64,000 nt of DNA. It comes from Humulus lupulus (taxonomy: Eukaryota; Streptophyta; Magnoliopsida; Rosales; Cannabaceae). Shown piece after piece: positions 43,431 through 55,073 of the stretch (positions are counted from its first letter, which is position 1; each line of letters opens with the position of its first letter). Both the position numbers and the translations under genes were made by a program. The stretch covers positions 94,645,868 through 94,709,867 of the forward strand of contig NC_084797.1 of the NCBI RefSeq assembly GCF_963169125.1, read 5' to 3'. The notes below the pieces were generated by a model. That model worked only from the letters and a program-made list of their open reading frames with translations. It did no database searches and was not told where the DNA came from.

Positions 43431-43898
43431 CTAAAAATCGGGATCTTCTACATCCGATTCTTCATCTAGCATATCGTCTTCTATCTCTTCATAGTCATCA
43501 TTGTCTTGTGCCTCAAAATGCCCTCGTGGAAGATTCGTAAAAATTCTATGTTTTTGTTCATTTGTACATTGAAATTCCATTTTTGAAGTGAACCTAAGTA
43601 TGAGAAAATAATATCTCGTAGCTACCGGCAATTCATCTTCATCATCTATCGTCTCCCAAATTTCTTCTAAGGCTGCAGTCATGGTAGGATAATCTCTAAA
43701 AAGTCTAAGTACTAAAACGTATTGCTCTGTCCATCACATCATGATCTGCTTAGATTCTTGGAGGTGACCTATCTCCCTGTGGAACAAAAGTAGCATCCGA
43801 GTGATTCTCTCTAGCACTCCTACGGTGTTTCGGTGTTCTCTAATTCCATTTAAAGCCTTAATGGCTCAGATATCCTCATAAGTCAATGGTCCGTTCAT
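43431..43898 (-). pseudogene. Element B: extra acidic ORF upstream of gag
   Basis: Minus-strand frame of 156 codons from ATG 43898 (MNGPLTYEDI) to TAG 43431, with two TGA stops at codons 11 and 55. The last 83 codons are open (43431-43682) and end in a very acidic tail (DDYEEIEDDMLDEESDVEDP). It lies between the PBS and gag, where most chromoviruses only have a leader. A candidate 67-nt intron (43905-43971: donor GTAAGT, acceptor tgtttcag) precedes the ATG. I recognise no domain. It may be an accessory protein, a captured host fragment, or chance. Confidence 0.45.
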
Positions 43899-44035
43899 TC
43901 TTAACTGAAACATAAAGGCTAAAATTGTTAGCTATACTTATAAACATAATAACTATAATTTAAACACTTACTTGGCGATCAAATTCAGAGCTTTGAGTGT
44001 GTGTATCGAGGAGAACTTCATGCGGATGAACCGTT

Positions 44036-44047
44036 GCTTTGATACCA
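44036..44047 (-). other. Element B: primer-binding site (initiator tRNA-Met type)
   Basis: Minus strand TGGTATCAAAGC, two bases after the 5' LTR. It differs at one position from TGGTATCAGAGC, the complement of the plant initiator Met tRNA 3' end. Confidence 0.8.
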
Positions 44048-44049
44048 AC

Positions 44050-46010
44050 TGTAATGACCCAACTTATTCTAGACTTTGGACAATTGATAACTGCTATACA
44101 TAGATACTAATCTTTAAGAAAACATACATATGAAATAATCACAACGTCATTAAAACTGTAAAAAAAAAGTTAAAATACATAAAATTCATAGTAGGATATG
44201 GGTTCCCATTGTTTTGAAACTAAAACATAACATAACTTAAATCTTAAATAAAATGGGTACAATATTAAGTGCGGAAATACGTAGAAATCATAATTAAAAG
44301 ACTTAAACAACTTCATCCTCGAATCGTTCGTGCAGTCCATCGATTCCATTCTCCCTCAATACATAATCCCAAGCTGCCAAGAATCTTCTCGCTGCCATAC
44401 TATTTTCCTGTACATATAAAATATAAAGGAATGAGCCTAATGCCCAGCAAGGAAAATCTACTACAAGCATGAAACATAATCATACACATAAACTATGAAC
44501 ATATATCATATACTATAACACATATATCATAATTCTAACCCATGTACATGGTGACTATTGGGGTTTGCTAACTAAGCAACTATAAGCGTCAAACTACAAT
44601 GAGGTTTGCTAGTTAAGCTACTATAAGCCCCAGAAACATAAAAGTGTTGGGGTTTTCTATATAGAAACTGTAAGCCCCAAATGTACATATATCATAACAC
44701 ATAAAATCATACTATAGTATAATCATAACATATTAAAATCGTAGCACATATCACATAGGAACTATCCTATTTTCCTTACCAAATACCAGGATGTGAGAAC
44801 AAGGATGAGATTTTGGAACACTCCTAAAATCCATAATTAGGAAAGGTGAGTATTCTAAAAGAAAAAGATGAAAAGGAATGAACTAAACAACCGAGAAGGT
44901 ACTTACCGACAAGAAACTCAAGTTCAAAGAACTTAGATGCCTAACCACGAATGAAAACAGTGAGTTAGGAATTGAGTAGAGAAAAACTATAACAACTAAT
45001 GAAACAATATAGAAAGGAACTAAGAATAAGAATACCTTTGGAATTGCTATACTTGAACTACACCTCGATAACGAATAATACACTATGAACCTTATTTCCC
45101 AAGTGTTTAATAAGCTTAGAATGATAAAGCTTATAACCCCAACCCAATTGTTTAATACTCTATAGTAAACCTAGCAGCTTGAAGGCTCTGAACTCAGCTT
45201 GAAGAATGAAAGAAATGGCTAGGTACTAGGTACTATTTATAGAGTTCAAGAATGAAAAGATCTTCATTTAGCTTGAATAAAGATAATGAATTTTTAATTG
45301 AAAAACGTTTGAATAATCTTTCAGCAGAGGCTAAAGACTCGGTCAAAAAGATTCTGGCTTATGAAGAGGTTTATGGAATAAAATGAGCTTGGTTTCAAAT
45401 TCATTTGAAAATGCAGCCCTAGAGCCGATATATCGCCCCTAGTAGGCGATATATCGCCTGGGCTCATATTCTTGAGGCTCGTCGAAGTGTTCGTGCGAAG
45501 TTCACGTGTTTTCCTATACCCCGAGTAGCGATATATCTCCCCCTAGAGCTGCGATATATCGGCATACACTAAAATATTATACACATAATTACACTTTTTC
45601 AGCCTAATTTGAATTGAGTAAACAACTTTGACTGAGTCCCATAACAATTTTAAAGTTGCTGGCAGACTCTGGGATTTTCAAATATTACTCTTAATAAACT
45701 ATTCCTCAAAATTACTTAATTTCTCATTAAACATGCACATGAAAAATGTCATTATCTTATTGGGTCTATCTAAACCTTATAGTATAATAAATGTCATCTT
45801 CATAATCAGTCATATTAATCAAACCTTAGGTTATAATTAATATTCTTAAACTATAGGTTAAACTTATAAAATCTATAAGGGATGCTACGAGTGTCCAACT
45901 AAGTCCCAGCTTGAACCAAAATCCACAGTAATAAACATACTATAACTAGTACTAGCTATTACTATTACTACTATTATCTAACTAGCTAAGTAAAGTTCTT
46001 GGACTCTACA
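44050..46010 (-). repeat. Element B: 5' LTR
   Basis: 1961 bp, homologous to 21812-23763, TGTAATGACCC to GGACTCTACA on the plus strand. TATA box at 45233-45245 and palindrome cluster at 45424-45563 (gccgatatatcgcc, ggcgatatatcgcc, tagcgatatatc, gcgatatatcgg). ORFs at 44883-45083 and 45628-45840 mirror those in the other LTR and are not genes. Confidence 0.93.
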
Positions 46011-46470
46011 TCTTTGTGAATTAAATGGTGTTTTAACTAGAGGTGGTAAAATGTATTTTCTTACTTTTATAGATGATTTTAGTAGATATACCTATGTGTT
46101 TCTTTTAAAGCATAAAGATGAAACTTTTGATGCTTTTAAATTGTATAAATTAGAAGTTGAAAATCAACTAAATAAAAAGATTAAGGTGCCAAGAAGTGAT
46201 AGAGGAGGAGAGTACTTCTCTAATGAATTCAATACATTTTGTGTAGAAAATGGTATAATTCATGAGTGCAGTGCACCTTATACACCACATCATAGTGGTG
46301 TTGCCGAAAGGAAAAATAGGACTTATCTAGAGATGATAAATTCTATGTTGGTGTTTTCTAAGTTGAACTTCAAATTATGGGGTGAAGCACTTTTAACCGC
46401 TTGTCACATTCTTAATCGAATACCGATGAAGAAAAATGAGATATCTCCATTGGAAAGGAAGAAAACCTAA
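46011..46470 (+). pseudogene. Element C: integrase core
   Basis: Resumes the copia integrase after element B. Segments are FLTFIDDFSRYTYVFLLKHK (first D cluster), VPRSDRGGEYFSNEFNTFC (second Asp), and GIIHECSAPYTPHHSGVAER (E in AERKN), so the D-D-E triad is complete. A +1 shift near 46440-46465 moves it into the next frame. Confidence 0.93.
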
Positions 46471-48436
46471 CATAGGGTACTTCAAAGTGTGGGGGTGTCT
46501 TGCATATTGCAAGAAAAACGAACCTAATAGAACAAAGTTAGGTTCAAGAGCTATAAAGTGTGTTTTTGTTGGTTATGCCAACAATAGTAAAGCTTATAGG
46601 CTATTAGACTTAGAGTCTAATATTGTGATTGAATCTAGAGAAGTTGAATTTTTTGAGAATATGTTATGTGACAACAATTCTCAAGCTTCAACATCTCTAA
46701 AGGAGAATTTGTTATATGAGAACAATTCTCAAGCTTCTACATCCAAAATTGATTCTCAAGAGGAGAATTCTCAAAAGGATGTTAAGCAACCCTTTGAACT
46801 TAGAAGAAGTCAAATGCTTAAAAATCATAAAAGTCTAGTAGTGGATGAGATAGATTCTCAACGAATTTCATTCTACATGGTAGAAGGAAATAGAGAGGAA
46901 GTTATTAGGAAAATTCCTATTGTACTTCTCATTGAGGATGATCCTAAGACTTATAGAGAAACTATGCAATCGAGAGATAGTGAATTTTGGAAAGAAGCCA
47001 TCAATGATGAGATGGATTCCATTGTTGCCAATAACACTTGGGAATTGGTAGACCTCCCACCGGGGTCTAAGCCAATTGGGTGTAAGTGGGTATTTAGATG
47101 AAAATACCACACTGACAGCACTATCCAAACCTTTAAAGCTAGATTAGTAGCTAAAGGGTTTAGGCAAAAAGAGGGTATCGATTATTTTGATACATATGCG
47201 CCTGTTACAAGAACAACTTCTATAAGAATTTTGTTCGCTTTAGCTTCTATACACAACTTGTATGTTCATCAAATGGATGTCGAAACGGCATTACTTAATG
47301 GTTACCTCAATGAGGAGGTCTATATGGAACAACTCGAAGGGTTCGTCCTGCCAAAATATGAACATAAAATATGTAGACTTGTAAAATCCTTATATGGATT
47401 GAAACAAGCTCCTAAGCAATGGCATGATAAATTTGATCATGCCATCATGCCTAATGGGTTTAGACATAACAATGGAGACAAGTGTTTGTATTCCAAAACT
47501 TGTAAGGGATATGTGATCATTGTTTGCTTATATGTGGATGACATGCTTATTCTAAGTAATAGCATGAAAGAGATAGAAGAAACGAAGATGTTTCTATCAT
47601 CAACCTTCAAGATGAAAGATCTTGGAGAAGTTGACACCATACTTGGTATCAAAGTAAAGAAACATAGTGGGGGTTTTGCGTTAGGGCAAGCCCACTATGT
47701 TGACAAAGTATTGAACAAATTTAACCATCTCAAGGTTAAAGATGCCAATACTCCATTCGATCATAGTGTAAAACTGGAGAAGAATGAAGGAAGAGCGGTG
47801 GCTCAATTGGAGTATGCTAGTGCTATAAGGAGTCTAATGTACGCTGCCCAATGTACTAGACCTGATATAACATTTGCGGTAAGTAAACTTAGTAGGTTTA
47901 CAAGTAATCCAAATGTGGATCACTAGAAGGAAATTGGAAGAGTCCTAGGTTATCTCAAGAAAACCAAAGGACTAAGCCTTCACTACTCCAAATTTCCTTC
48001 AATTTTAGAAGGATATAAAGATGCAAGTTGGATATCCAATCTTGGGGACAACTTGTCCACAACTGGTTGGGTATTTACACTTGGTACAGGTGCAATTTCT
48101 TGGGGTTCCAAGAAACAAACCTGTATCTCTCATTCCACTATGGAAGCAGAGTTTATAGCTCTAGCTGCTACCGGCAAAGAGGCCGAATGGTTAAGGGATC
48201 TGTTGATAGAGATTCCCCTAATCAAAGAGAATGTATCTACTATATCGATACATTGTAATAGCCAAGCGACATTGGCTAGAGCATACAGCGGAGTGTATAA
48301 TGGGAAGTCTAGACATATTAGTCTAAGACATGGATATGTAAGAGAATTGATTCAAAGAGGAGTCATCTCAATATCCTATGTGAAAACAAGTGAAAATCTG
48401 GCGGATCTTTTCACTAAGCCACTAACGAGGGATTGA
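46436..48436 (+). pseudogene. Element C: integrase C-terminus, reverse transcriptase and RNase H
   Basis: One frame with two stops. It starts at the end of IN (GCLAYCKKNEPNRTKLGSRA, CVFVGYANNSKAYRLLDLES) and continues with RT: SKPIGCKWVFR, then TGA 47099, ARLVAKGFRQKEGIDYFDTY, QMDVETALLNGYLNEEVYME, LYGLKQAPKQWHDKFD, and catalytic CLYVDDMLILSN. TAG 47924 stands where related proteins have Trp. RNase H follows: [40 protein letters not shown], and ADLFTKPL before the terminal stop 48434-48436. The order IN-RT-RNH is diagnostic of Ty1/copia. Catalytic residues are kept. Confidence 0.95.
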
Positions 48437-49100
48437 GTGGCTGCATCATCTTGAGGGATGCGACTTAAACTCCCTAAAGAGATTCACGATTGATGGTAAC
48501 CTATCTTAACACTAGTTATTCTACTAGTGTTAGGTTCGGTAGGTAACAACAAGTCAATCAAGTGAATATTAGTTGTACTCAAAATAAGTCCCTTCCGAGA
48601 TATTGAGTATTTGTGTATTACCAAGGTGAGGATTAAAACCGAAAGGTTTGTTAATAGAATTCAGTCTTGTGGAGACAAGTATTTTTGGTAACAAAATACA
48701 GTAAGAATTCTACCTATATGGACCTAGGAGTTGTGCCGCCTCCCATGAGAATTGAGAGTATTCTTAAGAACGTCAATGTATGGAAAGTGCACATTGCCAT
48801 TATGGTGCAAAGTGAGACATAGAGGTCTCAAGTGAACATCGCAAAGGGGTGTGTGTTATCACCGATTTGTTATCATGAAAAGATGGTTCAATGCCTAATG
48901 CAACCAAATTTTCGATAAATTTTGTGATAATTACACTATAGTAAAGTTCAAGTTGAAAAACACTTTTCTTTATGCACTAATGCAATGACTCCTATAAGAG
49001 AGAGTTCTTATTTAATCAAGTGAGGGATATGTTATATTTTAAAATATAATGATTGATTAAATAAGTGTTACAATAGATAACTATTTAATCGAGGGGGGAA
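48437..49100 (+). other. Element C: 3' non-coding region and polypurine tract
   Basis: About 650 bp between the RNase H stop and the 3' LTR, with no ORF. It ends in the polypurine tract cgaggggggaa (49090-49100), which primes plus-strand synthesis. Confidence 0.75.
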
Positions 49101-50285
49101 TATTATATTATTTTATAATATAATGTAATATTATATTATATTATTTTATTTTATAATATAATGTAATATTATATTATAATATAATGTTTTAGATTAAATA
49201 AATGTGACAAAGAGTGTCACATATTGTAAGATATAATAGACAGTAACAATATTTAGATATATGAGATATATCCAAATAATGTAACATATTTGGTGTTACA
49301 AATTTTTAACTTCCAAATTTTACCCTTTATTGTGTAAATTTGGTGTTACACAATATTGAGATAAATTTCATAAAGCCACATGTGAAATGGCTGTTAGAGA
49401 TATGATTTTAACCCTAATGATGTGTTTTGGGGGTTACAAAATCATTTGGGAGGATTTGGAATCGTTTGGAAAAACAACACATTTTTAAGTGCAGAAAATG
49501 GTAAGTGGCCGCGGCCTGTGGGACAGAGAGTAGTGGCCTCGAGCACTAATGTCTCTGACCGCGGCCACAAGTAAAAACTGACCATTTTTTTCAATTTTTC
49601 AATATTTGTTGAACGGCTCAAAAAACCCAAATAACTCCCAAATCTCATTTTTAATTCCATATTAATCCAATTAAACATTGGTAACAACCATGGGGGTTGG
49701 TGGAATTTGAAATTCAAAGGGTGTCTCTAAACTCTATAAATAGGAGCCTATAGCTCACTTGAAAGACACAACATTTTCTATCCATTAGAGCACTTGGCTA
49801 GAAACACCTTGAGGCTTGATAATTCCAGAAAGCATTTCCAATATCTGAGAGAGATCCCTTAGTGCTTGAGTTAGGGGGAAATAAGCTTTTGGACAAAGGT
49901 TTTAAACCTTGTTCAAGTTGGTGATCCCCAACCCTCTTCACTTAGGTTGTGCAAGTGAGAGTTTACTTTTGTTTCTGTTCTTACATTTTATTCTATTACT
50001 TTCTTCTTATTCTCTTGTTCTATTTACTTGTAACTTTTGTTTAGAGTTGTAATCTTCCTTTCTTTTGTTTCAAACACCTTTATTTTACTTATAATCTTTT
50101 GCTCAGAGTTGTATTCTCACTATTTTCTTCTTCTTCATCATCTTCTTCCTTTTTTTTTGTTTATTTGTAATTTTCAGTTATAGAGTTGTAACTTTATTTA
50201 ATCAATCAATATTTAGTTGTAATATTATTGCATAGAGTTGTATTATCTTACCATTTCCATTGAGGCAATCTATTTTTTCCTAACA
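49101..50285 (+). repeat. Element C: 3' LTR
   Basis: Starts TATTATATTA where the 5' LTR has TGTTATATTA, so the terminal G has mutated. It ends TCCTAACA and is followed by the tttac duplication. Palindromes are near 49507 (ggccgcggcc) and 49557 (ccgcggcc), and the TATA box is near 49735. About 185 bp rich in tttctt/ttcttc (near 50040-50220) is absent from the 5' LTR. Confidence 0.9.
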
Positions 50286-50290
50286 TTTAC

Positions 50291-50780
50291 ACATGCCCCC
50301 AGGTCTATAAGGACGCGTTTAGGTGTTCTTGTATACTTTTATTCAATCTTTAGGAAATATATGGTTTAAGCATGTTTCTCTATTTTTGATGTGTGAAAAT
50401 CCACAATTCATAGGTGGTGATCCTCTTGGCTCCTTTGAAGTTGAAGGAGAACCAATCAATCTTTGGGGTTGATGCCTTGGCTTTCATTCTTCACTTTTCA
50501 TGCCAAGATTGACCCAACGGTTAGGAGGGCTCAAAAATACCTCCTTAATCCAAGCTTGGTTTTCATACTTGGACAATACTTTGTTGTGGTTATGGAGTTG
50601 TCATTAGCTCTCCAAGAGGTGTTGAGTTCAATTCCTCATAGAAGCCTTTATTTTTCCTTGTTTCAGGGTGAAGTGCATTTTAACAACTCTTTCTTGTGAT
50701 TTGATTTTTGAGAGTTCTTGTGGTTTGATCAGCCTTTACCCTTTCTTATGGTCCATCAATCTTCTGGAATTCTTCATTAC
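50291..50780 (-). other. Element H: sequence between RNase H and the 3' LTR
   Basis: On the minus strand this ends in the polypurine tract gacctgggggca (about 50294-50305), directly before the 3' LTR once element C is removed. The rest is broken; the plus ORF at 50463-50699 is not convincing. The second RNase H and integrase expected of a Tat element are missing, so H carries a large internal deletion. Confidence 0.45.
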
Positions 50781-51345
50781 CTTCAGTGTAGTAGATCATT
50801 TTGGCCATGATGTCCATCAAGACTTGCACGTGGGTTGATACCGTTGGAGTATGGGTGATGTTAAATTGGCTGAACTCCATGGTCCATTTTGACAATCTTT
50901 CCGAAGTTACGAGCTTATGAAGGACTTGCTATAGGGGTAACTGGTGAGTACTTTGATCCAGTGTGCATGGAAGCAGGACCTCAATTTTTGAGAGGCTATT
51001 ATGAGTGTAGTAAGGAAATTCTCCATTTTAGGGTAGTGGGACTCAACGTCTACTAGGATATTGCTAACATAGTGAACTAGTTATTGGTGTTTCTTTTTCC
51101 CTTTCACTAGTGTCACACTTATGGCATATTCGGATACAAGCGAGTAGAGGTAAAAAATTTCCCTTTTTTCTGGCTTGGCTTAAAAAGATGATTAACTAAA
51201 GTGTTCCTCCAACTTGGTGAAGGCACCTTTGCATTCTTTGTTTCGAGCATACATTTTGTTCCCTTTTAGGATGTTGAATAAAATAAGGCCCTTATCTCTA
51301 GAACTTAAGATGATCTTAATAAAGGTCACTACCTTTTTTGTAATG
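50781..51345 (-). pseudogene. Element H: RT end and RNase H, degenerate
   Basis: Minus-strand pieces interrupted by stops are FNILKGNKMYARNKECKGAF (51240-51300), matching PFFNILKGSKKFAWDEKCEE of element G. Next come VTLVKGKKKHQ and HYVSNILVDVESHY, matching SAALVKGEKKQQ and YYISKHLVDAENRY. Then come LRSCFHAH and ERLSKWTMEFSQFNITHTPT (first RNase H end). These are clear homologues of Tat RT-RNase H, so H is a relative of G in opposite orientation. There is no YVDD segment. Confidence 0.75.
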
Positions 51346-51388
51346 TGAGAAGCATGTTAGTGTACCTCACACCTAGAGGCTTCCCATG

Positions 51389-51856
51389 CTATTCTGGATA
51401 TATACTTGATGGAAAGTTCTCCAACATGGTGCGCAAAGTATGGTAAAGTGATGGACTTTCTTCTCTTAGAGAGTAAGCTTTGCACATGTTGAACTTTGTG
51501 GTTTTATCCCCAGAAAAACTATGCGGATGTGAGCAACGGTTACACATGGTGGTGTGGTGTGACAAGGTCTTGAGATGACACATGTATAATAAGCCTCTCG
51601 ATATGGACACCTTTATCATGCTCTCCCTAGCTAGGTTCTCGACATTCGTCTCGTCTAATTGTCTCGCGAGGTGTGCTATTAAGGTGTGGCCACACACAAT
51701 GACCCCTTGAGGTGAGTCTATTAGCATGACCTTTAGGGGTGTATCGAGGTAACACCAAGGTATAATAACTTTTAGAAATGTGGCCTCACATGTTATCATG
51801 TAGACCATTTTCATAAGATCCTCACATAGAGGTCTTGCGTAGTGTACCTCCCACAT
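51389..51856 (-). CDS. Unrecognised ORF between elements H and F
   Basis: 155-residue minus-strand open frame with no domain I can name (contains VIVCGHTLIAHLARQLDETN). It lies upstream of the H RT remnant in H orientation, where protease or gag would be expected, but shows neither the D-T/N-G motif nor a zinc knuckle. No convincing start context. It is probably non-coding or a rearranged part of H. Confidence 0.2.
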   Translation of the reverse strand: MWEVHYARPLCEDLMKMVYMITCEATFLKVIIPWCYLDTPLKVMLIDSPQGVIVCGHTLIAHLARQLDETNVENLARESMIKVSISRGLLYMCHLKTLSHHTTMCNRCSHPHSFSGDKTTKFNMCKAYSLREESPSLYHTLRTMLENFPSSIYPE

Positions 51857-51969
51857 AGAGGGCTCTTGCAGTGTACTTCTTGTGAATTACGTATAATGGA
51901 ACTGTAAGACCCTTTCCCTTTCCCTCTTTGGTTTGAGATTTTTAGAATCCCTTCTTTTTCATTCATTAT

Positions 51970-52090
51970 GGGACATTGAGAAGTTCAGTTCTCTTTGCCA
52001 TGGGACTTTGAGAAGCCCACTTGTTTCTTTATCATGGGACTTTCAGAAGCCCACTTTTTCTTTAGTATTGGACTTTAAGAAGTCATGTGT
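51970..52090. repeat. 33-bp tandem repeat in F LTR
   Basis: Four copies of atgggactttgagaagccca plus a T-rich spacer, period 32-34 bp. Confidence 0.8.
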
Positions 52091-52269
52091 GGATGCCAAA
52101 AATTCATCATGGAAAAAAAGGTATGATCCCTTATTGAAATGGATGGCTAAGGGTCTGTGGATGTTAAAAATTCGACATGCACCCCAGGCAGGCTCTTTGT
52201 CACTAATACCTTACAAGGCCAAACCTTGAGACTTTCCTCTTACGACGAAGTACCCATCGCAAGGTCCCT

Positions 52270-52610
52270 CACAAGATCCCTCCCTCGCACCAAGGATGGC
52301 ACCTTGCGTGGGTGGTAGCCTCGCACTGAGGGTGGCACCACACGAAGGATGTGGCCTCATGCCGAAGGAGGAGCCTCGCGATGGATGGGGCCTCGCGCCA
52401 AGCGTGGCACCTCGTGTGGATGGTGGCCTCGCGTTGAGGGTGCCACCGACGTGTATGGTGGGCTCGGGCTAAAGAGCGAGGCCTCGCGCTAAGGGTAGCA
52501 CCTTGCGTGGATGGTGGCCTCGCGCTGAGGATGGCACAGGTGTGGATGGAGGCCTCGCGCCAAGGGTGGCGCCTTGTGTGGATTGTGGCCTCTCGCACCT
52601 TGCACCCATA
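52270..52610. repeat. 36-bp GC-rich minisatellite in F LTR
   Basis: About nine imperfect copies of ggcctcgcgccaagggtggc acc ttgtgtggatggt-type units (35-36 bp). Similar GCCTCGC words build the array of element G. Confidence 0.8.
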
Positions 52611-53420
52611 TACCAACTAACAAGGCCATCATTTCTCAAGCTTCTTCGAAATATGTGCCATGCGGATGAGGCCCTGCCCTATTAGCTAGGGTAGGTGCCA
52701 CCAGTAAAGCGTGCCTCCCATATGTATACCTCCCATATGTATACATTCCCAGTCTACAAGTAATCTGATACTTAGCAAAATATAAAGAGACTTGAGGCAC
52801 AAACACATCTCGGAAAGGTGAAAACATCCACAAGGTACGTTGTACACATATAGGTACAAAATGTATGTACAAACCAAGAGAGGACAGAGCATGGGCAGAA
52901 TGTCCATGCCAGACAAGTGGTGGCATTACAAGGATAGTACATGGTGGAGCCTCCATTAACACGCTCTTGACACCCGTACCTTAGAAGTAGTGGCAGTAGA
53001 AGAATGGTAAATGGCAAGGACTCCCCCAACACGCCTCTAATGTTCGTACCAGACATGGTACAAGACCATGAGCATTTTTGCAGGCCTCTGACCATGTACC
53101 AGAGTCTACACCACGACCTTCTGCACCACTACTATCTGTGCCACCACACTAACGGTGTACCAATGTACTATATGGTCCCCAAGGACCACAATGTATTAGG
53201 AGCCATTAGATCTTCACTATTAATAGATCCACACCCCTCAAACAAAGGGGTTGGAAAAATTCATTGTATACTCAAGCTATTAAGCAATATACAAGTTTTT
53301 ACTCCACTGTTGCTCTATACTTATTTTTATTGAAGTCCATTCTAATTTTTGCTAAGTTCTTTTCTTACTAAGATTTTAGTCTCCGACCTACAATTGTTGA
53401 AGAGTTCTCACTGTCAACAA

Positions 53421-53438
53421 TTTGGCGCCGTCTGTGGG
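53421..53438 (+). other. Element F: primer-binding site
   Basis: tttggcgccgtctgtggg just after the LTR; the same site with one change is at 60026 in element G. This is the usual primer site of many plant Tat elements. I did not assign the tRNA. Confidence 0.7.
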
Positions 53439-55073
53439 AAGGACAAGTATTAAGCCGTTGTTCTTCAATCAATTCCGACAAGAAGAAATGCGAAGGCATT
53501 CAAAAGGCCTATGGGAATCTCAAGATGTTGGGAACCACTTTAACGGAGACCAACTAAGAGCCTCCAGAAGAGACCCTCCACCAACGGAGGATGGATGTAC
53601 GCTGGAGGAACATCCATCCCTAGAGAGGAGAAGGAGGCATCATCCCTATCTATTGCCCTTGTTGATGGCTTGGGTACGCACCCTCCTGCTCGACCACCAA
53701 TTGCACTGTGCTCCGGCCACCTAGATCCAGGTCCATCTATGCACTTGGCCAGCAAGATCCCACAGGTGCACTCCGTGCGCTCCAGCCCTAGAACTCGCTT
53801 TTATGAGGATGAGATACGTGAGTTGCACGTAAAAGGATCGAAGGCTAAAAGCCACAATAGAGAACATGAAGGAGGTGTTGAACGACCTGCTACAAGGGAA
53901 GTCAAGCATGCCTTTTCCCAAGCACAAGGAGGAGGAACCTGTATGAGGAGAAATCACCATACCTATGGTTAGTGGCAAAATGCAACTCTCCAATTGTTAT
54001 AACCTGCCCCAGGACAAAAGGAAGATTTTACACCAATGGAGCAACCTATTGCGAACCCCACTCATAGTAGGTGCGAACCAAAGAACACCTCCAAAAGATC
54101 TTCATCTAACTTAAGGGAGAGACTCAACCAGAGAGGGCCTGAGGTAAAATCCACACCCCCTGCAGCTCCCCTGGGGGACACAACTAAAGCAAGGTTTCAC
54201 CCTTAGAACCCACGAGACTCCGTAAAAAAAAAAGAAATGAACTATACACCAAAATGTAAAGCCTTCGAAGCAAGGTAGCCATTGCACCTAGGGGGATAAA
54301 GGTGACAATTAGTTTGACCACGAGTCGCCCTTCTCAAGGGAAATCTAGGTAGAGAAACTCTCCACCAACATTAGAGAGTCTCGCATGACTCCGTACGAAG
54401 GCACTACAAACCCAAAGTATCACTTAGCCGCCTTCAACGACTTGATGGAGTTAAGCGGGGTCAATAACAAGGAAAGGTGCCATTGTTTCGCCATTACACT
54501 CAAAGGAGCTGCATACAAGCAGTTCAAGAGATTAAGGCCAAGAATAATCGGGTCGTGGCAGCAATTCTTTGGGGAATTTCTTCAGCAACACCACGCGGTT
54601 TGTGATTATGTTACGTCGAGTACCTTGCTAACATAAAATAAGGTGAGAATGAAAGCTTGAACCGCTATATCCATAGATTTAATATGGAAGCCACTAAGCT
54701 ACGAATTTCAACTAAAGTAGAGCTCAAGATGGCTATCACAAGCTGAGTTCGTCCAGAAAGAAGTTATGGGATAGCATGGTGAAGAGGGAGGTATAACCCT
54801 AGCATGCTGAAGAAGTTATGGGATAGAAGTCGTTCGACCAACTAAACGACTTCTTTGAAAGAGCACAAAAGTATAATGTGTGGAAGAGGTTTATGAGAAC
54901 TTGCATGCTACGGAAAGCAAACCTTCCTCCAATGCACCTTCCAGCAATACATCTAAAGATTATACGTAGAAGAGATCATTATGATAGAGAAGTTTCTAAT
55001 CAAGTTGAAGATTGGAAGAGGTCTACAAGAAGTCTTCAAGAAGAAGCTAGTAGGATTCATGAAGGATAACCTC
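53439..55073 (+). pseudogene. Element F: gag, degenerate
   Basis: Broken gag closely related to that of G. The N-terminal RTRFYEDEIRELH (53790-53830) matches SQFYEEEIRELH. The capsid core at 54385-54636 reads MTPYEGTTNPKYHLAAFNDL, CHCFAITLKGAAYKQFKRLR and SWQQFFGEFLQQHHAV. Further pieces (ELKMAIT, the coiled end near 54840) follow with stops and shifts. It runs up to element E, with the last piece around GFMKDNL. Confidence 0.82.

Larger units (their letters stand above)
21812..46010 (-). mobile_element. Element B: Ty3/gypsy chromovirus (Tekay/Del-like), interrupted by A and D
   Basis: Minus-strand element with LTRs of 1952 bp (21812-23763, its 3' LTR) and 1961 bp (44050-46010, its 5' LTR). 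Target duplication is tattt (21807-21811) versus tcttt (46011-46015). The internal order on the minus strand is PBS, extra ORF, gag, PR, RT, RNase H, IN, chromodomain and PPT. Once A and D with one target copy each are removed, gag through chromodomain lies in a single frame, now with many stops. Its native length would be about 9.7 kb. LTRs differ by roughly 7% over the first 365 bp (my count), so B is older than A. Confidence 0.92.
19309..50285 (+). mobile_element. Element C: Ty1/copia retrotransposon, interrupted by element B
   Basis: LTRs of 959 bp (left) and 1185 bp (right) flank plus-strand gag, protease, integrase and RT-RNase H in copia order (IN before RT). Target duplications are tctac (19304-19308) and tttac (50286-50290), one mismatch. 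The element is split by chromovirus B (21812-46010). Without B it would be about 6.8 kb. Coding frames carry several frameshifts and stops, so it is an inactive copy. It inserted into element H at the PPT/LTR junction. Confidence 0.9.
51903..53419 (+). repeat. Element F: 5' LTR (left edge inferred)
   Basis: The right edge is firm: CTGTCAACA, then one base, then a primer site. The left edge is placed at TGTAAGACCC (51903). The last ~400 bp resemble the end of the G LTR (tggtccccaaggacc / ggagccattaga / aaaggggttgg phrases). It contains two tandem arrays (51970-52090 and 52270-52610). Short ORFs inside it (52269-52616, 52636-52962, 53004-53333) follow the repeats and are not genes. Confidence 0.6.
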
